This document shows positions 1-7,385 of a stretch of 35,716 bases of DNA, piece by piece. Within the stretch, counting starts at the first letter, position 1, and each line of letters opens with the position of its first letter. The stretch comes from Candidatus Woesearchaeota archaeon (GTDB lineage: Archaea > Nanobdellota > Nanobdellia > Woesearchaeales > JACPBV01). The stretch lies in NCBI GenBank assembly GCA_016188175.1, contig JACPII010000008.1, positions 1 to 35,716 of the forward strand, in the 5' to 3' direction. Position numbers and translations under genes: made by a program. The notes under the pieces were generated by a model. It was not told the origin of the DNA. It saw nothing but the letters and a program-made list of their open reading frames with translations, and did not search any database.

Positions 1-1
1 A

Positions 2-73
2 TGGCACCTTGATAATAAAAAACTGCTCAAGCTTCTTGAGCTTGAAGCAAAAAGGCAGGGGATTAATCTTTGA
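2..73 (+). CDS. C-terminal end of an unidentified protein (partial)
   Basis: An open frame enters from the left edge and ends at a TGA at 71-73. Its 23 residues (WHLDNKKLLKLLELEAKRQG and three more) form an amphipathic, Lys/Leu-rich tail like the end of a helical cytosolic protein. The family cannot be told from so little. About 215 bp without another gene follow before the lipid kinase; that stretch holds only AT-rich sequence and the kinase promoter. Confidence 0.45.
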   Translation, partial: WHLDNKKLLKLLELEAKRQGINL

Positions 74-259
74 TTTTGAGATTGTCAATCCTTTATTCTT
101 TCTCCGTATTGTTTCCAATAGTTCTTTTTTTGTGAATTTAATGCATTGAAGAAATAATAAATCCCAACCGCAGCAAGCTGCTGGGTATGAACCCATTTTG
201 AGGAATCAACCGTAGGGAAATACTTTCGGGATAGCACAACTTAACCCAAAAACACTAGT

Positions 260-268
260 TTTATAAAT
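260..268 (+). promoter_or_regulatory. TATA box for the lipid kinase gene
   Basis: TTTATAAAT is centred about 26 nt before the ATG at 290, the spacing expected for an archaeal TATA box driving a leaderless mRNA. Confidence 0.6.
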
Positions 269-289
269 TCTCCAATCCTATGGATCAGT

Positions 290-871
290 ATGGCAGCCAT
301 TTTCTTCAGGGAGCTGGGAAGAAAGATCCCTCACCTGTTAGTCCTTGCAACGGTTGGCCTGTTCGTCCTTCTGGAAAGAAGCGTTTCGAGGGAAATCGCG
401 CTCTTTACCCTGCTGTTTATCCTGCTGATTTTTCTCGCGCTCGAGTACCTGCGCATCGAACTCAATGTTTCCATCCCCTTCCTTAACAGCTGGGTAAGGG
501 CCAAAGAAGAGCGGACACTTCACGGGGCAGGTTATTTTCTTCTTGCTGCAGTTATCTCCATTGCCGTCCTCGATATAAGGATTGCCCTCGCAGCATTGCT
601 CATGGCAGTATTAGGGGACATGGCCGCAGGCATCGCGGGGAAGCAGTACGGAACAACACTGCTCTTTAAAGACAAGACCTTGCGCGGTGGCCTTGCAGAA
701 TTTATTACGAATGCGGTTGTCGGCCTTATCGTCCTCCACAATATCTACATCATTATCCTGATGGCCTTTACCGCAACCATAGTAGAAACCTTCATCAACG
801 ACCTCGAAGATAATTTGTATGTGCCTTTGTTCGCCGGATTTGTCGGCCAGCTGCTCATTTACCTTATCTAA
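290..871 (+). CDS. CTP-dependent dolichol/phytol/diacylglycerol kinase-like membrane protein
   Basis: A 193-residue polytopic membrane protein with about six or seven hydrophobic segments. It resembles the SEC59/DGK1/VTE5 family (COG0170), which phosphorylates polyprenols, phytol or diacylglycerol using CTP. Family-like features are the ALEYLRIE stretch after the second membrane segment, the basic loop RAKEERTLHGAGYFLLAA, GDMAAGIAGKQYG near residues 108-120, and KTLRGGLAEF near 127-136. Such enzymes act in the cell membrane in lipid or glycan-carrier metabolism. The ATG at 290 is chosen because a TATA box lies 26 nt upstream; an overlapping ATG at 280 opens a different, meaningless frame. The exact lipid substrate cannot be told. 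Confidence 0.75.
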   Translation: MAAIFFRELGRKIPHLLVLATVGLFVLLERSVSREIALFTLLFILLIFLALEYLRIELNVSIPFLNSWVRAKEERTLHGAGYFLLAAVISIAVLDIRIALAALLMAVLGDMAAGIAGKQYGTTLLFKDKTLRGGLAEFITNAVVGLIVLHNIYIIILMAFTATIVETFINDLEDNLYVPLFAGFVGQLLIYLI

Positions 872-894
872 ACGTCCGCGTCCCGAAGCCCCAA

Positions 895-918
895 TGGTTA
901 TTTCCTATCGAGCCTAAA
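895..918 (+). repeat. Fragment of dispersed repeat family C
   Basis: GGTTATTTCCTATCGAGCC plus TAAA nearly matches the end of the repeats at 5568-5672 and 30129-30356 (GGTTCTTTCCTATCC.GAGCCTAAA). It lies in the 138-bp gap between the convergent genes ending at 871 and 1010. Only this short portion is recognisable here. Confidence 0.45.
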
Positions 919-1009
919 TCACCAGGATGAATAAAAAATAGTACAACCTCCAATGACTGGGAAGAAAAGTTGGAGTCAGCCATAAGCGGTGAGCCGATTC
1001 AGAAAATAG

Positions 1010-1315
1010 CTATTTTTTCCTTATGCCCGTCTGCCCCAATCCCGTCTCGCTCCCTGAAGGGGTAACCATCCCTAAAAGCACCTGCTGGGATTTATTTTGC
1101 TCGTCGATGACCGGAATCGCGTAAAAGCCATTGGCCAATATCCCATTGATGATATTTCGCTGCTCCAGCAGCCTACCATCCTGCACTCCCTGGACATAGC
1201 TCGATTCCCGGGCATCTCTCAGCTTGTTCCCAAAGAAAAGAAATCCGCTGACGAACACCAAGAGAACGACGACTGCAATCAGCACGACAATCGCGACATC
1301 ACGGGCATCTTTCAT
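1010..1315 (-). CDS. Small single-pass membrane protein of unknown function
   Basis: A 101-residue protein with one strongly hydrophobic N-terminal segment (about residues 8-28, VAIVVLIAVVVLLVFVSGFL). A soluble tail follows, with a helical stretch and a hydrophilic end. It is not recognised. A good Shine-Dalgarno (AGGAGG, complement of 1320-1325) lies 4-5 nt before the ATG at 1315. It is the last gene of a minus-strand run after RNase J and PCNA, 38 bp after PCNA, so it is probably co-transcribed with them. The tail would be outside the cell or in the cytosol depending on topology; the charge pattern does not settle this. Confidence 0.65.
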   Translation of the reverse strand: MKDARDVAIVVLIAVVVLLVFVSGFLFFGNKLRDARESSYVQGVQDGRLLEQRNIINGILANGFYAIPVIDEQNKSQQVLLGMVTPSGSETGLGQTGIRKK

Positions 1316-1353
1316 ACAGCCTCCTAAACCCGATTGGGCAGCTCAGCAATCCT

Positions 1354-2094
1354 TCACTCGTTCTCCACACGAGGGGCAAGGATAAAGCTCAGGATAAGCT
1401 TGTCCATCTCTTTGAACATGATGCGCAAAGGGTAATCCTTGTTGAATGCCAGAGAAACTTCCTGGCTGAGCTTTGATCCTCCGATCATCTTCTTGAGGTA
1501 TTCGATGCTGTATTTCGCGGCTATCTTTTCATCCCCTCCCTGGATTTTGATGGTGTCTCCTGGAGCGATCTCAATCCTTGCGGAGGAAAGGTCTCCTGAT
1601 GCGCGTACAATGAATTTGCCGGGCTCAGTCTCAAATGCAACAGATTCAGCTACGATGCCCGCATCCTCGATCGCATTTGCCAGCACCGTTGAAGGCATCG
1701 TGATAGTGATGGGGAACTTTAGCTCAGGGACTTTTTGCTCGCGCTCCTCAAGCTCGACGAGCGGCAGGGTAAATGTCCTTACCGTCCCCCCCCGAAGCTG
1801 GATTTTAAGCCCCTCGCGCTCAAGCTCCAGATGAAGCATATCATTAGGGCTTGCCCTCCGGAGAATCTGCTTGAAGTTGCCAAGATGGACCCCCCATTGG
1901 GTGTCTTCTTTAACTTCATACTCAGTAAAGGATGACCCAAACAGTTTAAAAACGACCATCGCAACGTTCGCGGGGTCCATCGCAACGAGCTCTACTGCTT
2001 CCTTAGTGACCTTAAACCTTGCTTCCGTAACTAGGTCAGAAATGATGCTAATGCTTTCTTTTAACAAACCCGGCTCTGCCAGCGTTAATTTCAT
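1354..2094 (-). CDS. pcn: DNA polymerase sliding clamp PCNA
   Basis: A 246-residue protein with the length and pattern of archaeal PCNA. It starts MKLTLAEPGLLKESISIISD, has the conserved VELVAMDPANVAMVVFKL near residues 35-52 (DPA.VAMV), the interdomain connector near LVELEEREQKVPELKFP, and ends in the core LRIMFKEMDKLILSFILAPRVE. It forms a ring that tethers replicative polymerase, ligase and FEN1 to DNA. The ATG at 2094 is chosen because GGGGGTG lies 6 nt before it; a GTG at 2103 would overlap that ribosome binding site. It lies 50 bp after the RNase J gene and was probably transcribed with it. Confidence 0.96.
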   Translation of the reverse strand: MKLTLAEPGLLKESISIISDLVTEARFKVTKEAVELVAMDPANVAMVVFKLFGSSFTEYEVKEDTQWGVHLGNFKQILRRASPNDMLHLELEREGLKIQLRGGTVRTFTLPLVELEEREQKVPELKFPITITMPSTVLANAIEDAGIVAESVAFETEPGKFIVRASGDLSSARIEIAPGDTIKIQGGDEKIAAKYSIEYLKKMIGGSKLSQEVSLAFNKDYPLRIMFKEMDKLILSFILAPRVENE

Positions 2095-2144
2095 CGCAAA
2101 CACCCCCTATGGAAATTGCTGTAATAAATCTCCATTTAAATGCT

Positions 2145-3488
2145 TTATGGTGATTCAAGCGATAGTTTGTCCCCGTCATGGAGCAGATGGACATTCTTGC
2201 CTAGAATATACCCCTTTTCCACAGCAAGGCTCGCAAGGGCTCCCTTCATCCCGTCATCCCCGTGCGCAGGGATAAGATGATGGGGTTTTACGATATTGAG
2301 GAGGTCTCTAAGATCCTCGCGGGAAGCATGGCCGGAGACATGGATGTCAGTAAATATCCTCACATGATGCTGCTTCAATTTGTCCTCAAGCGCCCTCCGA
2401 TTCTCGATGTTGATGGGCGACGGGATAATGCCGCAGGAAAAGATGACGTGGTCTTCGGGATGGAACGGAAACGGGATTATCCCCTGGGCCATCTTCACAA
2501 GGACAGAATTTGGCTCCCCCTGATGCCCCGTAACGACAAGAAGATATTTATCGAGTTGATCCCCTATCTTCACGATCCGTTTCTTTATTTGTTTTCCAAA
2601 CCTGACCAGCTCTACTTCCTTGGAGAAATTAACAAGGCCGATATCTTCTCCAGCCCCAGCATATTTCGCAAGGCTCCTTCCCAGGAATATAACCTTTCTC
2701 TTGAGGTGCTTGCCAAACTCGATGATGGACTTCAGCCGGGCAAGATGGGAGGCAAAAGTAGTCACCATGATGGCCTTTCCTTTGCTGTTCACCCCTAAAA
2801 GCACATCCCGCAGCATCTCCCGCGCGACTATTTCCGAAGGGGTCTTCATCTCTTTTGCTGCCCGGGTAGAGTCGCATATCAGAACCCTCACCCCTTCCTT
2901 TCCGAGCTCCTGCAGCCGCTCATAGTTCGGCCGTTTTCCGATCGTAGGATGATTGTCAAACTTGAAATCGTTTGCATACAGCACCGCGCCCTCGGGAGTA
3001 TGCAGCGCAGCCATCACCGTCTGGGGGATGCTATGGGTAACATTGATGAACTCCAGGGTAAGGTTGGGGGAAAGCTTGTATGTGCTGTTCACCTGCAGCG
3101 CCGTCACCTTATTTTTCAGCTTGATGTGCTCATCCTTTGCTATCCGGTCGAGGACCGCTTTTGTGTACGGTGTGCAGAATACCGGGGCATCATACTTGTT
3201 GCTGAGGAAAATTACTGCTCCAAGATGGTCAAGGTGGGCATGGGTCGGCACTATCGCAACAACCTTATCGCGCCACGAGGAGATGGCCCGGTCATCAGGG
3301 ATTGCGCCAGCCTTCAACAGCTCATGAGGGGAAACTTCGCTGAGATCCTCATTTTCATTTTCCGTAAATTGGACATACTTATCGAGATAAAGCCCCATGT
3401 CAAAGATGACTGCCTCATCCCCATACTTCACGGCGGTCATGTTCTTCCCGATGAAATTGTAGCCGCCGACGGCGCAGATGTCGATCAT
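2145..3488 (-). CDS. Archaeal RNase J, metallo-beta-lactamase/beta-CASP 5'-3' exoribonuclease
   Basis: A 447-residue beta-CASP metallo-beta-lactamase. It shows VGGYNFIGKNMTAV at the start, the metal-binding THAHLDHLG near residues 81-89 (HxHxDH), a later histidine in NVTHSIPQT, the aspartate ANDFKFD, and beta-CASP motifs including the C-terminal VSGHAS and LIPAHGDD. Archaeal RNase J degrades or trims RNA from the 5' end in the cytoplasm. The start at 3488 is leaderless: TATAAAAA (on the plus strand at 3511-3518) is 23-30 nt away. A MITE-like element begins 46 bp upstream of the start. PCNA follows in the same direction. Confidence 0.93.
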   Translation of the reverse strand: MIDICAVGGYNFIGKNMTAVKYGDEAVIFDMGLYLDKYVQFTENENEDLSEVSPHELLKAGAIPDDRAISSWRDKVVAIVPTHAHLDHLGAVIFLSNKYDAPVFCTPYTKAVLDRIAKDEHIKLKNKVTALQVNSTYKLSPNLTLEFINVTHSIPQTVMAALHTPEGAVLYANDFKFDNHPTIGKRPNYERLQELGKEGVRVLICDSTRAAKEMKTPSEIVAREMLRDVLLGVNSKGKAIMVTTFASHLARLKSIIEFGKHLKRKVIFLGRSLAKYAGAGEDIGLVNFSKEVELVRFGKQIKKRIVKIGDQLDKYLLVVTGHQGEPNSVLVKMAQGIIPFPFHPEDHVIFSCGIIPSPINIENRRALEDKLKQHHVRIFTDIHVSGHASREDLRDLLNIVKPHHLIPAHGDDGMKGALASLAVEKGYILGKNVHLLHDGDKLSLESP

Positions 3489-3510
3489 AAGATAGAAAGC
3501 ACGGCTGCCC

Positions 3511-3518
3511 TATAAAAA
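3511..3518 (-). promoter_or_regulatory. TATA box for the RNase J - PCNA operon
   Basis: TTTTTATA on the minus strand is centred 26-27 nt before the RNase J ATG at 3488. The MITE target duplication at 3525-3533 abuts its upstream (BRE) side. Confidence 0.6.
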
Positions 3519-3533
3519 ACTTCGCCCCTAAAT

Positions 3534-3733
3534 GGGGTTGGTGCGAAATGGGGGTTGCCATCCTTTTTGCGAAGCTCAATGATTGGAACTTTGAGCTGAC
3601 AGGGGGACGTCCCTTACGGGGATGCCTCCGAACGGAGCGAGGTGGTTCCAGAAATTCCACTGAATTTCTCAGAACCTCCGAGCGGTAGCGAGCGATGGCA
3701 ACCCGAACGAAGTGAGAGTTTCGCACCAACCTC
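3534..3733. mobile_element. MITE-like element, family A, copy 1
   Basis: A 200-bp element with near-perfect 15-bp terminal inverted repeats. The left end is GGGGTTGGTGCGAAA; the right end read in reverse is GAGGTTGGTGCGAAA. It is flanked by a 9-bp direct repeat CCCCTAAAT at 3525-3533 and 3734-3742, the expected target-site duplication. Subterminal arms GGGTTGCCATC / GATGGCAACCC extend the palindrome. Internal hairpins include AGCTCAA/TTGAGCT and GTCCC-ttac-GGGGA. The frames inside are shadows and encode no transposase, so it would be non-autonomous. A second copy is at 22088-22299. Confidence 0.85.
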
Positions 3734-3819
3734 CCCCTAAATGAACCTCAAAATAGATTATCTCCCCAAGACCTAATCCAGATATTATCAAGAAAAAAGA
3801 TTATGTGGGGAAAAGATTA

Positions 3820-3836
3820 TGCGAGGAGGAGGATTC
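3820..3836 (-). repeat. 17-bp duplicate of the tRNA-Leu 3' end
   Basis: TGCGAGGAGGAGGATTC here is identical to 3918-3934, the acceptor stem and part of the T arm of tRNA-Leu. The two copies lie 98 bp apart in direct orientation. The 85 bp between hold small hairpins (GAACC-gaa-GGTTC) and no gene. It could be a scar of tRNA-targeted integration or a partial gene duplication. Confidence 0.6.
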
Positions 3837-3896
3837 CCACGTCAGAACCGAAGGTTCCGACACCTCCTGAGAGGGGTTTCGCTTCGCTCAAGCCCA

Positions 3897-3917
3897 GAAA
3901 GAAAAAAAAGAAAAAAA
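3897..3917 (-). terminator. Poly-T terminator of tRNA-Leu
   Basis: The plus strand is an almost pure A run just beyond the tRNA 3' end. The tRNA transcript therefore runs into a long T tract, the typical archaeal termination signal. Confidence 0.6.
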
Positions 3918-4054
3918 TGCGAGGAGGAGGATTCGAACCCCCGTAGGCACTAAGCCAATAGATGACTTACACGGATTTATCATCGCACTCGGTCAGAGCA
4001 CTCAACACTCAAATGCCTTGAGTCTATCCCGTTTGGCCGCTCCGGCATCCTCGC
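3918..4054 (-). tRNA. tRNA-Leu(CAA) with a 53-nt intron
   Basis: Read on the minus strand, the acceptor stem GCGAGGA/TCCTCGC pairs perfectly, with A73 encoded at 3918. The D arm is CCG...CGG with a Leu-type GGCCAAA loop. The T arm is GGGGG-TTCGAAT-CCTCC, and a 15-nt class II variable region is present. The anticodon stem ATAGA/TCTAT closes the loop CTCAAGA only if 3964-4016 is removed, which puts the intron at the canonical position 37/38. The anticodon is CAA (codon UUG). A TATA box (TTTTTTATAG) lies at 4082-4091 and a T-run follows the 3' end. Confidence 0.9.
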
Positions 4055-4081
4055 AAAACCCAGTGAAGAATAAAGCCCCGC

Positions 4082-4091
4082 TATAAAAAAC
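4082..4091 (-). promoter_or_regulatory. TATA box for tRNA-Leu
   Basis: TTTTTTATAG on the minus strand lies about 30 nt before the mature tRNA 5' end. It closely resembles the TATA box of the RNase J operon. Confidence 0.55.
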
Positions 4092-4192
4092 TTGTCAAAA
4101 TGGTTAGAAAGAAGGTATCAGCCTAGGTAATGAGTCTCTTGATAAAATCGGTTTCGGAAGCGAAGTTCTAAAAACATGCGACTGTAGAGTTA

Positions 4193-4373
4193 AAATTTTT
4201 CATTCCAGCGGAATCAGCGAGCCCTTAAGGGCAATTGCGACAAAGTTTTTTCATGGCGGAGATTTGACGGGGGTCGCCCCCTTCGGGGTGTCAAAAGGGC
4301 AAAATCCGCAGATTTTGACCGTCTCCCGCCATGAAATGAAAAAACTTTGTTGCCTGCAATCTATGAAAAATTT
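4193..4373. repeat. Large imperfect palindrome (181 bp)
   Basis: Nested inverted repeats: AAATTTTTCAT (4193-4203) pairs with ATGAAAAATTT (4363-4373). Inside, CAAAGTTTTTTCATGGCGG (4241-4259) pairs with CCGCCATGAAatgAAAAAACTTTG (about 4326-4349). The loop holds GGGGTCGCCCCCTTCGGGG and an AAAATCcgcaGATTTT hairpin. No open frame is credible. It may be a further MITE-like or REP-like element; only one copy is seen here. Confidence 0.6.
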
Positions 4374-4681
4374 GAAATTGAGCATAACCTCATGATTAAG
4401 AGAAGTTTCCCGTGGGCAAATTTGAGGAAATTTTCCGCAATAAAATTTACCTTTTAATCACTGTTGGGCAACTTAGCCTTGGTGAGGCAAACGAAATGAA
4501 GACTAATTCTTAAGAATACCTTTCGGAAAAAACGATATACTGCTGTATGAGGCTCATCCGGAATCTTGCCTTTTAGGTCTCTTTTTGAAAATTTCTTAAT
4601 TATAAAGCTTGCTGGAATTTGGGCACCCTGAACCTTCCAAAATTAATGATACCTTTTAAAATCCATTTACAACCCCCCCTT
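4374..4681. other. Gene-free stretch upstream of the lipoprotein gene
   Basis: About 300 bp with no credible gene. An AATTATAAAG TATA-like box lies at 4598-4607. A possible upstream in-frame extension of the next gene (TTG at 4619, ATG at 4646) lacks any signal-peptide character and is not adopted. Confidence 0.4.
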
Positions 4682-5545
4682 ATGAAACGGCTGCTGTTGT
4701 TATGCTGCCTTGCTGCATCTGGCTGCTCCATTGAAGCTGTCAGGCTGAAGGGTTACGCTTACGTGAATGAAAAGGATGGCGTGAATGAAAAGGATGAGCT
4801 GATAGATAACCTTTCAACAAGGTCACACCGCCTTATGCTAATCCGGGCATTAGACGAGATTGCGGCATCAGAAACTATTGACAGCAATTTTGCCGGAAAT
4901 CTTGGCACTATCCAATACCGGCTTTTTTTTGCCTCAGGAGATTTGGGAGGGAGGTATCATCCCAGGGATAACCACATTCAGGTCAATGCCAGCCCCTTTC
5001 GCGCCATCGAATCGAGATTTTCCGCAGATGAATTCTTACAAGGCCAATTCAGGATGGAAGGCATCATATCCCATGAGCTTGCGCATTCTTTTTGGGAGAA
5101 GCAGCTCTCCATCTCCCACCAGATTGAATTCAGGGAAATGGTTAAGGAATATTACGGGGCACATCTCAGGCTGAAAGAAACTTTTGGGAAGGCATATCCG
5201 TCGGATAGGCTTATGGAAGAGATTTGCCTGACAAAAAGCGAAGCACAAAGCCTTAGGAATTTCTTCAGCTTTGAAGATTTTTACAAAAAATATTATGGTG
5301 AGAAGTTTGAGAGCTATTTTCTCGGCACAGAGGCTTTTGCTAAATTATTCGAGGAGGAGGTGGCTGGAAAGATGGCTGCCCACAGGGTATTGCAGAAAGC
5401 CAACAGCAGCACTCTTGATTGCCTGACAGCAGAAATCTGCGCCCTTAAGATGGGCAATCTCGACTCAGTCCCCGTCAAATTGCGAAGGTTTTACTGGGGG
5501 CTTCTGCATAAAAGGTATTATGCCGATAAGCCTGATGAGTTTTAA
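4682..5545 (+). CDS. Lipoprotein with zincin metallopeptidase motif
   Basis: 287 residues. The start gives a lipoprotein signal MKRLLLLCCLAASGC with the lipobox Cys at residue 15, so the protein is probably exported and membrane-anchored. The metallopeptidase motif HELAH lies near residues 131-135 (ISHELAHSFWE). A Glu-rich helix GTEAFAKLFEEEVA, about 85 residues downstream, could supply the third zinc ligand (inference). The family beyond zincin is not recognised. A short tandem duplication (VNEKDG/VNEKDE) lies just after the signal peptide. The gene stands alone, flanked by palindromic repeats. Confidence 0.7.
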   Translation: MKRLLLLCCLAASGCSIEAVRLKGYAYVNEKDGVNEKDELIDNLSTRSHRLMLIRALDEIAASETIDSNFAGNLGTIQYRLFFASGDLGGRYHPRDNHIQVNASPFRAIESRFSADEFLQGQFRMEGIISHELAHSFWEKQLSISHQIEFREMVKEYYGAHLRLKETFGKAYPSDRLMEEICLTKSEAQSLRNFFSFEDFYKKYYGEKFESYFLGTEAFAKLFEEEVAGKMAAHRVLQKANSSTLDCLTAEICALKMGNLDSVPVKLRRFYWGLLHKRYYADKPDEF

Positions 5546-5567
5546 TGCAATTCTGCTACATTTACCT

Positions 5568-5672
5568 GTCAAAACCCCGCCCTAAACTACTGCGGGCTAA
5601 AGCCCGCTAAGGGTTCTTTCCTATCCCGAGCCTAAAGCCCAGAGATTGCGATTGGCAATTTCTGTTGTCTCA
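5568..5672 (+). repeat. Dispersed repeat family C, copy 2
   Basis: Shares several modules with 30129-30356. One is GTCAAAA(..)CCCCGCCCTAA. The second runs 5581-5635, with the hairpin GCGGGC-taa-AGCCCGC followed by GGGTTCTTTCCTATCC and ends in GAGCCTAAA. The third is AGAGATTGCGAT.GG.AATTTCTGTTGT. The order of the modules differs between the copies. The 5546-5868 gap holds this repeat and no gene. Confidence 0.65.
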
Positions 5673-5868
5673 AAAAAACCAGACTTCTCTGAAGCAATTC
5701 CATCTCCTACGACCGCACACACCTTCCCAAACACTCTTCGGGTTCTCTTTTCATAATTATTTTTATTGCCTTATTTTGAGATTCCATATTCTCTGACATA
5801 ATGCTAATTTTACAAGGGAGGTATATCAAGTTTCCTAAGAATTATTTTGTGTATCAACTATTAATAAC

Positions 5869-6258
5869 CTATCCCCCCATCTTCTGGACCGCTTCCTCAA
5901 GCTGCGCCAATTCTTCTTCCAGCCTCTGGACTTCAGTTGCTGGCTTGGCTTTTTCCACCGCAGGCACCATTTTTCCCTGTTTGGGCTGGGGCTGTTCTTT
6001 TGCCTTCTCAACTTTTGCTGCCGGCACCTTCAATTGCGGCAGCTCGCCTCGCAGCCTCCCGATCAGCAGCGATATGCTCCTTGCATCGCTCCTCAGCTGC
6101 TCAAACAGCATCCGTTTTTCCTCGCGCACCTGCTTAAACGATTCATAGGATTTTAAGCCTTCAAGAACATCACGGGAACTTTCCAATATATCCTTACGGA
6201 CCCGAAGGGGGTCTTTGACCCCTACAAAGATTCCATCTTCCTTTTCTTTTTTCTTCAT
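5869..6258 (-). CDS. Coiled-coil protein of unknown function
   Basis: 129 residues, highly charged. Two helical coiled-coil stretches (about residues 15-75 and 105-127) flank a Lys/Pro/Ala-rich linker (VPAAKVEKAKEQPQPKQG). No membrane segment or catalytic motif is visible. A strong Shine-Dalgarno GGTGGAG stands 3 nt before the ATG at 6258. It is the last of three tightly spaced minus-strand genes (gaps of 9 and 24 bp) that all encode small helical proteins, which suggests a cytosolic complex. No function is assigned. Confidence 0.7.
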   Translation of the reverse strand: MKKKEKEDGIFVGVKDPLRVRKDILESSRDVLEGLKSYESFKQVREEKRMLFEQLRSDARSISLLIGRLRGELPQLKVPAAKVEKAKEQPQPKQGKMVPAVEKAKPATEVQRLEEELAQLEEAVQKMGG

Positions 6259-6267
6259 CGCTCCACC

Positions 6268-6489
6268 TTACAGGGAAGGGCGAAGTAATGCCGCATCCAG
6301 ATCATTGACTTTTTGCTCAACCGACTCCAGTTTTCCGGACCAGCTTCCCAGCTCGGCATCCTCGCGCTCTTTGAGATTCTTGATCTTTCCAATAATCGCT
6401 TTTGCATGGGCAATCTTGTCTTTGATCATCCCCATGACCTCAAGCACGTCCTTGTAATCCCCAATTTTTACATAAACGCCGTTTTCCAT
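6268..6489 (-). CDS. Small helical protein of unknown function
   Basis: 73 residues (MENGVYVKIGDYKDVLEVMG at the start), almost entirely alpha-helical, with heptad-like spacing in the IKDKIAHAKAIIGKIKNLKE and LESVEQKVNDLDAAL stretches. The Shine-Dalgarno AGGTGATC ends next to the first of two consecutive ATG codons (6492), so the second (6489) has better spacing; a GTG at 6498 lies inside the Shine-Dalgarno. It is the middle gene of the coiled-coil trio. Confidence 0.7.
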   Translation of the reverse strand: MENGVYVKIGDYKDVLEVMGMIKDKIAHAKAIIGKIKNLKEREDAELGSWSGKLESVEQKVNDLDAALLRPSL

Positions 6490-6513
6490 CATGATCACCT
6501 GTTTTGAGCTCCC

Positions 6514-7233
6514 TCAGGAAGCCTTTTGAAAAAGTACTTTATCGACGTAGAGCAGCTTTCGGTTGATGTCCTTCAGGGAGGAGTTCCAATCTTCGTAGTC
6601 TCTTGTTTCCTCGTGGAGGTATTCTACCAGTTCAGACACATATTGGTGGACATCCCGCAGGTCAGACTTAGAGCTGTTGATGTCCTGCAATGCCTGCTTG
6701 AATGTCTCAAGAGAGATATACTTTTTGCCGGGAAATTGCGGCAGCGATAACGCAGCTTTAGGCGGCACCCTTGGTGCTTCGGGCCTCATTGGCGGAGAAG
6801 GCATCCTCAAAGGCGGTTGGATAGATTTTGGCTTATCCGGCATCATTTCAGGCCTGGGCGCTGGCCGTGGGAATTCTGGAAACGGGGGTAGCTCTGGAAA
6901 ATCGGGAAACTCATCGTTCCCTAACCCAAGCTCATCCCTGCCTTTCAATCCAGAGTCTTCATCGAACAACGGCTCCATGGGGGGAAAGCCCAAGTCCTCT
7001 TTTGGCGCAGGAGAACCATCCTGAAACGGAGACATGCCGCCAGAAATCTCAACGGTTTCTTTCTTCCTGGGAAATTGGGGAAACCGGGGGGTCGGCCGAA
7101 GCTCCTCATCGAGAGAAGCCGGCAAAGGGGGCAATTCGCCGAGATCGCTCAGTTTTGGCGGTTCGGGAGGCAGGTCTAGCTCTGGCTCAGATGGTTTCTT
7201 GAACCTTCCTTTAAGTGCATTGAAAAAACCCAT
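6514..7233 (-). CDS. Proline-rich protein with a C-terminal helical domain
   Basis: 239 residues. The start MGFFNALKGRFKK is a short amphipathic basic helix that could touch the membrane (inference). Residues about 15-165 are Pro/Glu/Phe-rich and disordered, with repeated PPxP, FPxFP and FPELPPFPEFP patterns. Residues about 170-239 form a helical domain (YISLETFKQALQDINSSKSD onward, with VSELVEYLHEE). This architecture suggests an adaptor with a long flexible linker. It is the first gene of the trio; a TATA-like CTTTAATAAT (plus strand about 7275-7285) and GGGGTG Shine-Dalgarno (7244-7249) precede it. No named family is recognised. Confidence 0.7.
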   Translation of the reverse strand: MGFFNALKGRFKKPSEPELDLPPEPPKLSDLGELPPLPASLDEELRPTPRFPQFPRKKETVEISGGMSPFQDGSPAPKEDLGFPPMEPLFDEDSGLKGRDELGLGNDEFPDFPELPPFPEFPRPAPRPEMMPDKPKSIQPPLRMPSPPMRPEAPRVPPKAALSLPQFPGKKYISLETFKQALQDINSSKSDLRDVHQYVSELVEYLHEETRDYEDWNSSLKDINRKLLYVDKVLFQKAS

Positions 7234-7385
7234 TGCTTGAAAACACCCCGAAGTGATGATAACATGAACCTGCCCATTATTAAAGCTTTTAGTAGCATTT
7301 TAAAATGGTAACATGCTGTCTATCGGAAAAGGGAACCGTCAAAAAGTTATTAAACAACAGCCTTATCTTTAAGCAGGGGGTTCCT

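Noticed and set aside
3415-3729. 104-residue minus-strand frame across MITE copy 1
   Set aside because: It runs through the terminal repeats and into the RNase J gene in another frame. Its arginine-rich sequence comes from GC-rich hairpins and shows no transposase motif.
6677-7024. Glycine/serine-rich plus-strand frame
   Set aside because: It is the antisense of the proline-rich protein; Gly/Ser richness is the mirror of Pro codons.
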